DNA of 64,000 nucleotides from Arbacia lixula. Taxonomy: Eukaryota > Echinodermata > Echinoidea > Arbacioida > Arbaciidae. The notes beneath the pieces are model-generated. The model ran no database searches. It was not told the DNA's origin and saw only the letters and a program-made list of their open reading frames with translations. This document shows positions 12,001-27,000 of this stretch, piece after piece. Position 1 is the first letter of the stretch. Every line of letters starts with the position of its first letter. The stretch covers positions 20,698,123 to 20,762,122 of the forward strand of contig OZ022589.1 in the NCBI GenBank assembly GCA_963669155.1, given 5' to 3'. The position numbers and the translations under genes were made by a program.

Positions 12001-15000
12001 CATGAACGATATGTTATTTAGCGGTTTCTCTTACACATTAAGTTTTGCTACTTCTTTGAAGAATATAAAACTTCGAGTTGCTTTTCATTTGGATGCATTT
12101 CATGTCAAGACGGCCGTTTCTTCAATTGGTTAGTCAGGCTATTGTGTAGCTTGCACATTTCTGCAAAGTTATGTTTGCTCCAATCTTAAAAAAATGATGA
12201 ATACATGAAACTTACTTGGCGTGATACATCCTCTGAATGTGACAGTAAGAGTAGACGATAGTGGCACTTCATCACTGACAGTGATATCAAAAGATGCGAT
12301 TGAAATGTCTTTCAAATCAGGCAGATTGAACATTCCTGAACCTGAAGTGGTTGGAGTTATGTCAGTGATATCTGCTGCTGTCGAACCATCTGTTAGTACG
12401 ATGTTCTCGACTGTGATGGAGGGCACGTTTCCACTGTCAACTGATGAAGGCTGAACTCGAACAGCAGAAACAAAGGTTTCAAGGGTGACACTTTCACTGT
12501 TGCTTGTAAATGCCACCGTCACAGTACGTTGATTGGTGTCATCGATTGACCATGAAGTTATCTCTTGTGGAGAACTATCCGCTGGTCTCTTGAGAGTGAT
12601 TCGAAGCTCATCGGAATCATCGGAGCTGAGCTCCTCTTGACATTCACCTACGCAAAGAAATGATACATCAATATGTTACATCTTTTTCCCGGCACATGAT
12701 ATCGTACGCTTAAAACTTAAAGACGTGTTTTGGTTCGCTTTTATATAATTCACGTTAAACTTGCAGTACTACCATATGTTAGGTATTCACCATCATTTTG
12801 ATATGTTTTTTCTACAAGTGTTCATCAACGAGCTTCACGGTCATCGCGCTTCCTTTAGCCATGGCAACGCGTGTTACTAAGATTTATAATGCCGTCATTG
12901 GAAATTCTACAGGGCTACCCATTTGTTACACAGCATCAATAACATTGATAGCCTTCCACCGAGTGGTAAGGGTTATGAAATGATTACTCGTGGCTAGACA
13001 TTGGGGGTACCTGGAGTTGTTGCTACAGTTGTAGTAACTGTGGTCGTCTCAGATTCCGTTGTTGATGGTGTTGTTGTTTGGATTCGGATTCTTTCCGTTG
13101 TTGTTTCTGACGATTTAAAATAAACAGAAGTATCACAGATACTACCCGAATATGTCTTAATTGCGTTTGCTTATACATTAAGTCATTAGTTCATCACATG
13201 AATGTGTATGCATCAACATTTAATCGGCATGGATAAACGTGTTATTTCACAAAGTTAAAACTAAGTGGATTCATCAAGTAGCCTCTTTCTTAATATATGC
13301 TCAAGTTTTACCCAAACTGCCATTAATAAGTTAGTATTTGAAAGCCGTGCACACATACCAAAAAAAATGCCTCTATTGGTCTCACCTTGCCGTTTTTCAG
13401 TGTAATGTTAAATGTTAAGAAGTTGAAGTTAGAAATTGCCAAGTTCATTTTTTGAACAACATGTTTAGTCTTTACTGTTATACGTTCGAAGAATTGAAAT
13501 AATTTATCTCAATTAAGCACTTCATTGGTCGTTCTCATTTTTAACTAGCAGCGTGTGTAGTGTAACAAAATTAAAAGGCTGTTTTATCATGTTTTGTTTA
13601 CATGGATCACAAGGAATTAATGTTTTATAGTAGCCTTCAGTTCTAACTTCCCTAGAAGTATTTCAACATCAGGAAAGACAGACGTCATAAAAATATGCGA
13701 CATTTCCTTCTTTGAAAAGATGTATTAAGCTCGTTATCCAAATAATTATATGTACTTTGAGTATTTACGATGAGCTAATCTTTTTACAGTGGTGCGATCA
13801 ATCGCAGAGTAATCAGGTTAGTACAAATACATACTTGGAAAGGCAAACTTGCTCTTAATGTATAATTCTTACCTATGTAACCAGGACCAGTTGTCGCTCC
13901 TGTAAAGAACAATGACATCAAATTAGAAGCGTGGGTGGCATTAATTCACTGACATAGTTACCAACAACCTTGTTCAGCATGAAGAAGAAAGTGCAGTTCA
14001 TCAAAAGTGTCAAGTAAATTTTAGTTTATAGTTACGAGTAAAGATAATGATACTGTTATAGCAATATGGGTGAGAATTCAGTTTCTTCCAATCAACGTGG
14101 GTCAGAAGAGCCGTCAATTGAAATAGGATCTTTGTTACCTGTCGTTGTTTGAACGGTTGTGGTTTCTTCAGTGGTTGTTTCCCTTGGTGTTGTGGTAGTA
14201 ACGCTTGTAGTTGTTGCTGTAGTGGTAGTAGGTGGTAGAGTAGTAGTTGTAGGCACTGTGGTCGTTGCTACGGTCGTTGTAACTGTCGTGATTGTTGCTG
14301 TGAAGAGAGAGATTGTGATATATGTCTTTCAATCCAAAGATATTTATTTATAATACAATAACAAATTTCTACTTCTCTTTTCATTTCGGAAGCCAATGTC
14401 ATGTTCATTTATTACCGTCTGTTTTCTCCAATATGAATATTAAGTGAATAAAAGATTCTTCGGAAAGAAAAAGTACATGTGGACAAAGATTTGGATCTTA
14501 CCCATTTCGTAGCAGCCGTAGATCTCGACTTGTACATCGGCTGGATAACCGTCTGAGTCAGCGAAGACAACATCAAACGATTCGATTGATTCTCCAAGCG
14601 ATGCGGGTACCGCAAATCGGTTATTGCCCGTCGAAGACAAGGGTTCTGAAGTCACACTTTCTCCATTTACGTTGGATAGAAATATTGAAGAAAATGTGTT
14701 GCTAGAGACAATCTTTATGCCAGTAATGGTCACATCTAAGACAATCTGAGGATCTGGACTTGTGATAGATATCTGCACGGAGTCGGAATTGGCCGTAATC
14801 TGGAAGTCAGTTGAAGGAATCACAGTTGTTCCATCCTTTGTCAATTCAAGCACCAGTGCATCATCCCCGTTGAGTAGCTCACTGCACGGCCCTGCAAGTA
14901 ACATGTAGAAAAGAATATATGACTTGGATGTTATTATGGGATATTATTACTATTATTATAACTATTTACATTATGTCTACGTGAACAAAACATAGACGAG

Positions 15001-18000
15001 CCAATTTGCCACTTATATTATATCAACATTAACCAGATCCCTATACAGTGATACGTCAGACTTAAAAACGGTATGACATACCTGGCGTGGTGGGTGCGGG
15101 TGTTGTCGTTGTAGTTGTTGTTTCTTCAACCACCGTTGTTGAGCCCCGCGTTGTCGTCGTTGTTGTCTCAATAACCTCTGTCGTAGTTGGAACTGGAGTT
15201 GTAGCTTCGGTGGTTGTAGTGGCTTGAGTCGTAGTTGTCACTTCTCTCAAAGCTATACGATAGTGAAGAGACAAAGGGATCATTAAATAGGTTCTTTTAT
15301 GAACGATATTATCGAGCGGTATCTGATGCACATGTTTGTTTTGCTACTTGTAAAACAATAGAGTATTTCAAGCTGCTTTTTGTTTTGATGCACGTCATGT
15401 AAAGGCGGCCATTTCTTTAATAGGACAGTGAGGCTATTGTGTAGCTAGCATATTTCTGCAAAGTTATGTTTGGTCTAATCGTCAAGAAAGGGGATGAAAA
15501 CATGGAACTTACTTGGCTTGATACATCCTCTGAATGTAACAGTAAGAGTGGACGATAGCGGCACTTCATCACTGACAGTGATATCAAAAGATGCGATTGA
15601 AATGTCTTTCAAATCAGGCAGATTGAACATTCCTGAACCTGAAGTGGTTGGAGTTATGTCAGTGATGTCTGCTGCTGTTGAACCATCTGTTAGTACGATG
15701 GTCTCGACTGTGATGGAGGGCACGTTTCCACTCTCAACTGATGAAGGCTGAACTCGAACAGCAGAAACAAAGGTTTCAAGGCTGACACTCTCACTATTGC
15801 TTGTAAATGCCACCGTTACAGTACGCTGATTGGTGTCGTCGATTGACCATGAAGTTATCTCTTGCGGAGTACTATCCGCTGGTCTCTTGAGAGTGATTCG
15901 AAGCTCATCGGAATCATCGGAGCTGAGCTCCTCTTGACATTCACCTTCGCAAAGAAATGATACATCAATATGTTACATCTTTTTTCCTTCATATGATATC
16001 GTACGCTTAAACCTTAAAGACGTGTTTTGGTTCACTTTTATATAATTCACGTTAAACGTGCAGTACTACCATATGTTAGGTATTCACCATCATACTGATA
16101 TGTCTTTTTCTACAAGTGTTCACCGACGAGCTTCACGGTCATCGCGCTTCCTTTAGCCATGGCAACGCGTGTTACTAAGATTTATAATGCCGTCTTTGGA
16201 AATTCCACAGGGCTACCCAAGTTGTTACACAACATCAATAATATTGATAGCCTTCCACCGAGTGGTAAGGGTTATGCAATGATTACTCGTGGCTAGATAT
16301 TGGGGGTACCTGGAGTTGTTGCTACAGTTGTAGTAACTGTGGTCGTCTCAGATTCCGTTGTTGATGGTGTTGTTGTTTGGACTCGGATTCTTTCCGTTGT
16401 TGTTTCTGACGATTTAAAATAAACAGAAGTATCACAGATACTACCCGAATATGTCTTAATTGCGTTTGCTTATACATTAAGTCATTAGTTCATCACATGA
16501 ATGTGTATGCATCAACATTTAATCGGCATGGATAAACGTGTTATTTTACAAAGTTAAAACTAAGTGGATTCATCATGTAGCCTCTTTCTTAATATATGCT
16601 CAAGTTTTACCCAAACTGCCATTAATAAGTTAGCATTTGAAAGCCGTGCACACATACCAAAAAATGCCTCTATTGGTCTCACCTTGCCGTTTTTCAGTGT
16701 AATGTTAAATTATAAGAAGTTGAAGTAAGAAATTGCCAAGTTCATTTTTTGAACAACATGTTTAGTCTTTACTGTTATACGTTCGAAAAATTGAAATAAT
16801 ATATCTCAATTAAGCACTTCATTGGTCGTTCTCATTTTTAACTAGCAGCGTGTGTAGTGTAACAAAATTAAAAGGCTGTTTTATCATGTTTTGTTTACAT
16901 GGATCACAAGGAATTAATGTTTTATAGTAGCCTTCAGTTCTAACTTCCCTAGAAGTATTTCAACATCAGGAAAGACAGACGTCATAAAAATATGCGACAT
17001 TTCCTTCTTTGAAAAGATGTGTTAAGCTCGTTATCCAAATAATTATATTTACTTTGAGTATTTAAGATGAGCTAATCTTTTTACAGTGGTGCGATCAATC
17101 GCAGAGTAATCAGGTTAGTACAAATACATACTTGGAAAGGCAAACTTGCTCATAATGTATAATTCTTACCTATGTAACCAGGACCAGTTGTCGCTCCTGT
17201 AAAGAACAATGACATCAAATTAGTAGCGTGGGTGGCATTAATTCACTGACATAGTTACCAACAACCTTGTTCAGCATGAAGAAGAAAGTGCAGTTCATCA
17301 AAAGTGTCAAGTAAATTTTAATTTATAGTTACGAGTAAAGATAATGATACTGTTATAGCAATATGGGTGAGAATTCAGTTTCTTCCAATCAACGTGGGTC
17401 AGAAGAGCCGTCAATTGAAATAGGATCTTTGTTACCTGTCGTTGTTTGAACGGTTGTGGTTTCTTCAGTGGTTGTTTCCCTTGGTGTTGTGGTAGTAACG
17501 CTTGTAGTTGTTGCTGTAGTGGTAGTAGGTGGCAGAGTAGTAGTTGTAGGCACTGTGGTCGTTGCTACGGTCGTTGTAACTGTCGTGATTGTTGCTGTGA
17601 AGAGAGAGATTGTGATATATGTCTTTCAATCCAAAGATATTTATTTATAATACAATAACAAATTTCTACTTCTCTTTTCATTTCGGAAGCCAATGTCATG
17701 TTCATTTATTACCGTCTGTTTTCTCCAATATGAATATTAAGTGAATAAAAGATTCTTTGGAAAGAAAATTTACATGTGGACAAAGATTTGGATCTTACCC
17801 ATTTCGTAGCAGCCGTAGATCTCGACTTGTACATCGGCTGGATAACCGTCTGAGTCAGCGAAGACAACATCAAACGATTCGATTGATTCTCCAAGCGATG
17901 CGGGTACCGCAAATCGGTTATTGCCCGTCGAAGACAAGGGTTCTGAAGTCACACTTTCTCCATTTACGTTGGATAGAAATATTGAAGAAAATGTGTTGCT

Positions 18001-21000
18001 AGAGACAATCTTTATGCCAGTAATGGTCACATCTAAGACAATCTGAGGATCTGGACTTGTGATAGATATCTGCACGGAGTCGGAATTGGCCGTAATCTGG
18101 AAGTCAGTTGAAGGAATCACAGTTGTTCCATCCTTTGTCAATTCAAGCACCAGTGCATCATCCCCGTTGAGTAGCTCACTGCACGGCCCTGCAAGTAACA
18201 TGTAGAAAAGAATATATGACTTGGATGTTATTTTGAGATATTATTACTATTATTATAACTATTTACATTATGTCTACGTGAACAAAACATAGACGAGCCA
18301 ATTTGCCACTTATATTATATCAACATTAACCAGATACGTCAGACTTAAAAACGGTTTGACATACCTGGCGTGGTGGGTGCGGGTGTTGTCGTTGTAGTTG
18401 TTGTTTCTTCAACCACCGTTGTTGAGCCCCGCGTTGTCGTCGTTGTTGTCTCAATAACCTCTGTCGTAGTTGGAACTGGAGTTGTAGCTTCGGTGGTTGT
18501 AGTGGCTTGAGTCGTAGTTGTCACTTCTCTCAAAGCTATACGATAGTGAAGAGACAAAGGGATCATTAAATAGGTTCTTTTATGAACGATATTATCGAGC
18601 GGTATCTGATGCACATGTATGTTTTGCTACTTGTAAAACAATAGAGTATTTCAAGCTGCTTTTTGTTTTGATGCACGTCATGTAAAGGCGGCCATTTCTT
18701 TAATAGGATAGTGAGGCTATTGTGTAGCTAGCATATTTCTGCAAAGTTATGTTTGGTCTAATCGTCAAGAAAGGGGATGAAAACATGGAACTTACTTGGC
18801 TTGATACATCCTCTGAATGTAACAGTAAGAGTGGACGATAGCGGCACTTCATCACTGACGGTGATATCAAAAGATGCGATTGAAATGTCTTTCAAATCAG
18901 GCAGATTGAACATTCCTGAACCTGAAGTGGTTGGAGTTATGTCAGTGATGTCTGCTGCTGTTGAACCATCTGTTAGTACGATGTTCTCGACTGTGATGGA
19001 GGACACGTTTCCACTGTCAACTGATGAAGGCTGAACTCGAACAGCAGAAACAAAGGTTTCAAGGCTGACACTTTCACTATTGCTTGTAAATGCCACCGTT
19101 ACAGTACGCTGATTGGTGTCGTCGATTGACCATGAAGTTATCTCTTGCGGAGTACTATCCGCTGGTCTCTTGAGAGTGATTCGAAGCTCATCGGAATCAT
19201 CGGAGCTGAGCTCCTCTTGACATTCACCTACGCAAAGAAATGATACATCAATATTTTACATCTTTTTTCCTGCATATGATATCGTACGCTTAAACCTTAA
19301 AGACGTGTTTTGGTTCACTTTTATATAATTCACGTTAAACTTGCAGTACTACCATATGTTAGGTATTTACCATCATACTGATATGTCTTTTTCTACAAGT
19401 GTTCACCGACGAGCTTCACGGTCATCGCGCTTCCTTTAGCCATGGCAACGCGTGTTACTAAGATTTATAATGCCGTCTTTGGAAATTCCACAGGGCTACC
19501 CAAGTTGTTACACAACATCAATAACATTGATAGCCTTCCACCGAGTGGTAAGGGTTATGCAATGATTACTCGTGGCTAGATATTGGGGGTACCTGGAGTT
19601 GTTGCTACAGTTGTAGTAACTGTGGTCGTCTCAGATTCCGTTGTTGATGGTGTTGTTGTTTGGACTCGGATTCTTTCCGTTGTTGTTTCTGACGATATAA
19701 AATAAACAGAAGTATCACAGATACTACCCGAATATGTCTTAATTGCGTTTGCTTATACATTAAGTCATTAGTTCATCACATGAATGTGTATGCATCAACA
19801 TTTAATCGGCATGGATAAACGTGTTATTTTACAAAGTTAAAACTAAGTGGATTCATCAAGTAGCCTCTTTCTTAATATATGCTCAAGTTTTACCCAAACT
19901 GCCATTAATAAGTTAGTATTTGAAAGCCGTGCATACATACCAAAAAATGCCTCTATTGGTCTCACCTTGCCGTTTTTCAGTGTAATGTTAAATGTTAAGA
20001 AGTTGAAGTTAGAAATTGCCAAGTTCATTTTTTGAACAACATGTTTAGTGTTTATTGTTATACGTTCGAAGAATTGAAATGATTTATCTCAATTAAGCAC
20101 TTCATTGGTCGTTCTCATTTTTAACTAGCAGCGTGTGTAATGTAACAAAGCTAAAAGGCTGTTTCATCATGTTATGTTTACATGGATCACAACGAATTAA
20201 TGTTTTATAGTAGCCTTCAGTTCTAACTTCCCTAGAAGTATTTCAACATCAGGAAAGACAGACGTCATTAAAATATGCGACATTTCCTTCTTTGAAAAGA
20301 TGTGTTAAGCTCGTTATCCAAATATGTACTTCGAGTATTTACGATGAGCTAATCTTTTTACAGTGGTGCGATCAATCGGAGAGTAATCAGGTTTGTACAA
20401 ATACATAATTGGAAAGGCAAACTTGCTCTTTATGTATAATTCTTACCTATGTAACCAGGACCAGTTGTCGCTCCTGTAAAGAACAATGACATCAAATTAG
20501 TTGCGTGGGTCGCATTAATTTACTGACATAGTTACCAACAACCTTGTTCAGCATGAAGGAGAAAGTGCAGTTTATCAAAGTTGTCAAGTAAATTTTAATT
20601 TATAGTTACGAGTAAAGATAATGATACTGTTATAGCAACATGGGTGAGAATTCAGTTTCTTCCAATCAACGTGGGTCAGAAGAGCCGTCAATTGAAATAG
20701 GATTTTTGTTACCTGTCGTTGTTTGAACGGTTGTGGTTTCTTCAGTGGTTGTTTCCATTGGTGTTGTGGTAGTAACGCTTGTAGTTGTTGCTGTAGTGGT
20801 AATAGGTGGCAGAGTAGTAGTTGTAGGCACTGTGGTCGTTGCTACGGTCGTTGTAACTGTCGTTATTGTTGCTGTGAAGAGAGACATTGTGATATATGTC
20901 TTTCAATCCAAAGATATTTATGTATAATACAATAACAAGTTTCTATTTCTCTTTTTATTTAGGAAGCCAATGTCATGTTCATTTATTACCGTCTGTTTTA

Positions 21001-24000
21001 TCCAATATAAATATTAAGTGAGTGAAAGATTCTTCGGAAAGAAAATTAACATGTGGACACAAATTTAGATCTTACCCATTTCGTAGCAGCCGTAGATCTC
21101 GACTTGTACATCGGCTGGATAACCGTCTGAGTCAGCGAAGACAACATCAAACGATTCGATTGATTCTCCAAGCGATGCGGGTACCGCAAATCGGTTATTG
21201 CTCGTCGAAGACAAGGGTTCTGAAGTCACACTTTCTCCATTCACGTTGGATAGGAAAATCGAAGGAAATGTGCTGCTAGAGACAATCTTTATGCCAGTAA
21301 TGGTCACATCCAAGATAATCTGAGGATCTGGACTTGTGATAGATATCTGCACGGAGTCGGAATTGGCTGTAATCTGGAAGTCAGTTGAAGGATTCACAGT
21401 TGTTCCATCCTTTGTCAATTCAAGCACCAGTGCATCATCCCCGTTGAGTAGCTCACTGCACGGCCCTGCAAGTAAGATGTAGAAAAGAATATATGATTTA
21501 GATATTATGGGATATTATTATTACTATAACTATGTAAAGTATTTCTACATGAACAAAATAAAGACGAGCCTATTCGCCACTTATTAGATCAACATTAACT
21601 AGAACCCTATACAGTGATACGTCAGACTTAAAAACGGTATGATATACCTGGCGTGGTGGGTGCGGGTGTTGTCGTTGTAGTCGTTGTTTCTTCGACCACC
21701 GTTGTTGAGCCCCGCGTTGTCGTCGTTGTTGTCTCAATAACCTCTGTCGTAGTGGGAACTGGAGTTGTAGCTTCGGTGGTTGTAGTTGCTTGAGTCGTAG
21801 TTGTCACTTCCCTCAATGCTATACGATGGAGGAAAGTCAAAGGGATCATTAAATAGGTTCTTTCATGAACGATATATTATTTAGCGGTTTCTGCTACACA
21901 TTAAGTTTTGCTACTCCTTGGACGAATATAGAACTTCGGATTGCTTTTTATTTGGACGCATGTCATGTCAAGACGATCGTTTCTTCAATAGGTTAGTCAG
22001 GCTATTGTGTAGCTAGCACATTTCTGCAAAGTTATGTTTGCTCCAATCTTAAAAAAAACTGATGAAAACATGAAACTTACTTGGCGTGATACATCCTCTG
22101 AATGTGACGGTAAGAGTAGACGATAGTGGCACTTCATCACTGACAGTGATATCAAAAGATGCGATTGAAATGTCTTTCAAATCAGGCAGATTGAACATTC
22201 CTGAACCTGAAGTGGTTGGAGTTATGTCAGTGATGTCTGCCGCTGTTGAACCATCTGTTAGTACGATGTTCTCGACTGTGATGGAGGGCACGTTTCCACT
22301 GTCAACTGATGAAGGCTGAACTCGAACAGCAGAAACAAAGGTTTCAAGGGTGACACTTTCACTATTGCTTGTAAATGCCACCGTTACAGTACGCTGATTG
22401 GTGTCGTCGATTGACCATGAAGTTATCTCCTGCGGAGTACTATCCGCGGGTCTCTTGAGAGTGATTCGAAGCTCATCGGAATCATCGGAGCTGAGCTCCT
22501 CTTGACATTCACCTACGCAAAGAAATGATACATTAATATGTTACATCTTTTTTCCTGCATATGATATCGTACGCTTAAACCTTAAAGACGTGTTTTGGTT
22601 CACTTTTATATAATTGGCGTTAAACTTGCAGTACTACCATATGTTAGGTATTCACCATCATACTGATATGTCTTTTTTACAAGTGTTCACCAACGAGCTT
22701 CACGGTCATCGCGCTTCCTTTAGCCATGGCAACGCGTGCTACTGAGATTTATAATGCCGTCATTGCAGATTCTTCAGGTCTGCCCAAGTTGTTACACAAC
22801 ATCAACATTGATAGCCTTCCACCGAGTGGTAGGGGTTATGAAATGGTGAGTCGTGGCTAGACATTCTGGGTACCTGGAGTTGTTGCTACAGTTGTAGTAA
22901 CTGTAGTTGTCTCGGATTCCGTTGTTGATGGTGTTGTTGTTAAGACTCGGATTCGTTTCGTCGTTGTGTCTGATGATTTAAAATAAACAGAAGTATCACA
23001 GATACTACCCGAATATGTCTTAATTTCTTTTACTCATACATTAAGTCATCACTTGATCACATGAATGTGTATGCATGAACATTTAATCGACATGGATAAA
23101 CGTGTTATTTTACAAAGTTGAAACTAAGTGGATTCGTCAATTTTGTCCCTTTTCGTAATGTATGCTCAAGTTTTATCCAAACTGCCACTAGTAATTTAGT
23201 ATTTGAAAGCCGTGCATACAAAACAGAAAATGCTTCTATTGGTCTCACTTTGCCGTTTTTAAGTGCAATGTTAAATGTTAAGAAGTTGAAGTTGGAAATT
23301 GCAAAATTCATTTTTTGAGCAACATGTTTAGTCTTTACTGTTATACTTTCGAAGGATTGAAATAATTTATCTCAATTAAGCACATCATTGGTCGTTCTCA
23401 TGTTTAACTCGCAGCGTGTGTAGGGTAACAAAACTAAAAGGCCCTTTTATCATATTATGTTTACATGGATCACAACGAATTAATGTTTTATAGTAGCCTT
23501 AAGTTCTAACCTCCCGAAAAGTATTTCAACATCAGGAAAGACAGACGTCATGAAAATGTGCGACATTTCCTTCTTTGAAAAGATGTGTTAAGCTCGTTAT
23601 CCATATAATATATGTACTTCGAGTACTTACGATGAGCTAATCTTTTTACAGTGGGCAATATATTGCAGAGTGATAAGGTTAGTACAAACGCATAGTTGAA
23701 AAAGGAAAATTGCTTTAAATGTATGATTCTTACCTACGCGATCAGGAACAAATGCTGCAAAGAACAATGACATTATTTCAGTTATGTGTAAGAGGCATTT
23801 ATTTACTGATATGGTTATTAACTTTTTTCAGCATGAAGAAGAAAGTGCAGTTCATCAAACTTGTCAAGCAAAATTTACTGCATAGTTACGAGTGAAGATA
23901 ATGATGTTGTTATAGCAATGAGGGTGAGGATTCAGTTTCTTCCAATCAACGCGGTCAAAAAAGCCATCAATTGAATTATGATTCTTGTTACCTGTCGTTG

Positions 24001-27000
24001 TTTGAACTGTTGTGGTTTCTTCAGTGGTTGTTTCCCTTGGTGTTGTGGTAGTAACGCTTGTAGTTGTTGCTGTAGTGGTAGTAGGTGGCAGAGTAGTAGT
24101 TGTAGGCACTGTGGTCGTTGCTACGGTCGTTGTAACTGTCGTGATTGTTGCTGTGAAGAGAGACATTGTGATACACTGTATATGTCTTTCAATCCAAAGA
24201 GATATATATATAATACAATAACTAATTTATATTTCTCATTTTATTTAGGAAGCCAATGTCATGTTCATTCATTACCGTCTGTTTTATCAAATAGGAATAT
24301 TAAGTGAATAAAAGATTCTTCGGAAAGAAAATTTACATGTGGACATAGATTTGGATCTTACCCATTTCGTAGCAGCCGTAGATCTCGACTTGTACATCGG
24401 CTGGATAACCGTCTGAGTCAGCGAAGACAACATCAAACGATTCGATGGATTCTCCAAGCGATGCGGGTACCGCAAATCTGTTATTGCCCGTCGAAGACAA
24501 GGGTTCTGAAGTCACACTTTCTCCATTTACGTTGGATAGAAAAATTGAAGAAAATGTGTTGCTAGAGACAATCTTTATGCCAGTAATGGTCACATCCAAG
24601 ACAATCTGAGGATCTGGACTTGTGATAGATATCTGCACGGAGTCAGAATTGGCCGTAATCTGGAAGTCAGTTGAAGGAATCACAGTTGTTCCATCCTTTA
24701 TCAATTTAAGCACCAGTGCATCATCCCCGTTGAGTAGTTCACTGCACGGTCCTGTAAGTAAGATGTGGAAAAGAATATATGATTTCAATATTATGGGATA
24801 TTATTATTATTATAACTATTTACATTATTTCTACGTGAACAAAACATAGAGGAGCCAATTCGCCACTTGTTAGATCAACATTAATTAGAACCCTATACAG
24901 TGATACGTCAGACTTAAAAACGGTATGATATACCTGGCGTGGTGGATGCGGGTGTTGTCGTTGTAGTCGTTGTTTCTTCGACCACCGTTGTTGAGCCCCG
25001 CGTTGTCGTCGTTGTTGTCTCAATAACCTCTGTCGTAGTGGGAACTGGAGTTGTAGCTTCAGTGGTTGTAGTTGCTTGAGTCGTAGTTGTTACTTCTCTC
25101 AATGCTATACGATAGAGGAAAGTCAAAGGGATCATTAAATAGGTTCTTTCATGAACGATGTATTATTTAGCGGTTTCTGCTACACATTAAGTTTTGCTAC
25201 TTCTTGGAAGAATAAAACTTCGAGTTGCTTTTTATCTGGATGCACGTCATCTCAAGACGGCCGTTTCTTCAATAGGTTAGTCAGGCTATCGTGTAGCTAG
25301 CACATTTCTGCAAAATTATGTTTGCTCCAATCTTAAAAAAGTAATGAAAATATTAAAACTTACTTGGCGTGATACATCCTCTGAATGTGGCAGTAAGAGT
25401 AGACGATAGTGGCACTTCATCACTGACAGTGATATCAAAAGATGCGATTGAAATGTCTTTCAAATCAGGCAGATTGAACATGCCTGAACCTGAAGTGGTC
25501 GGAATTATGTCAGTGATGTCTGCTGCTGTTGAACCATCTGTTAGTGCGATGTTCTCGACTGTGATGGAGGGCACGTTTCCACTGTCAACTGATGAAGGCT
25601 GAACTCGAACAGCAGAAACAAAGGTTTCAAGGGTAACTCTTTCACTATTGCTTGTAAATGTCACCGTTACAGTACGTTGATTGGTGTCGTCGATTGACCA
25701 TGAAGTTATCTCTTGTGCAGTACTATCCGCTGGTCTCTTGAGAGTGATTCGAAGCTCATCGGAATCATCGGAGCTGAGCTCCTCTTGACATTCACCTACG
25801 CAAAGAAATGATACATCAATATGTTACATCTTTTTCCCTGCACATGATTTCGTACGCTTAAACCTTAAAGACGTGTTTTGGTTCACTTTTATATAATTCA
25901 CGTTAAGCTTGCAGTACTACTTTATGTTAGGTATTCACCATCATACTGATATGTCTTTTTCTACAAGTGTTCATCAACGAGCTTCACGGTCATCGCGCTT
26001 CCTTTAGCCATGGCAACACGTGTTACTAAGATTTATAATGCCGTCATTGGAAAATCTACAGGGCTACCTAAGTAGTTACACAACATCAATAACATTGATA
26101 ACCTTCCACCGAGTGGTAGGGGTAATGAAATGATTAGTCGTGGCTAGACATCGGGGGTACCTGGAGTTGTTGCTACAGTTGTAGTAACTGTGGTCGTCTC
26201 AGATTCCGTTGTTGATGGTGTTGTTGTTTGGACTCGGATTCTTTCCGTTGTTGTTTCTGATGATTTGGGATAAACAGACGTATCACAGATACAACCCGAA
26301 TATGTCTTAATTGCGTGTGCTTATACAATAAGTCATCAGTTGATAACATGAATATGTGTGCATCATCATTTAATCGGCATGGATTAACGTGTTTTTTTTT
26401 ACAAAGTTGAAACTAAGTGGATTCATCAAGTAGCCTTTATCTTAATGTATGCTTAAGTTTTACCCAAACTGCCATTAGTAAGTTAGTATTTGAAAGCCGT
26501 GCATACATACCAAAAAATGCCTCTATTGGTCTCACCTTGCCGTTTTTCAGTATAATGTTAAATGTTAAGAAGTTGAAGTTAGAAATTGCAAAGTTCATTT
26601 ACTGTTATACGTTCGAAGGAATTGAAATAATTTATCTGAATTAAGCACTTCATTGGTCGTTCTCATTTTAACTAGCAGCGTGTGTAGTGTAACAAAACTA
26701 AAAGGCCGTTTTATCATGTTATGACGTTTACATGGATCACAACGAATTAATGTTTTATAGCAGCCTTCAGTTCTAACTTCCCTACAAGTATTTCAACATC
26801 AGGAAAGACAGACGTCATGAAAATGTGCGACATTTCCTTCTTTGAAAAGATGTGTTAAACTCGTGATCCAAATATATATGTTTCGAGTATTTACGATGAG
26901 CTTATCTTTTTACGGTGGAGCAGCATATTGCAGAGTAACCAGGTTAGTACAAACACATAAATGAAAATGCAAAATTGCTTTAAATGTATAATTCTTACCT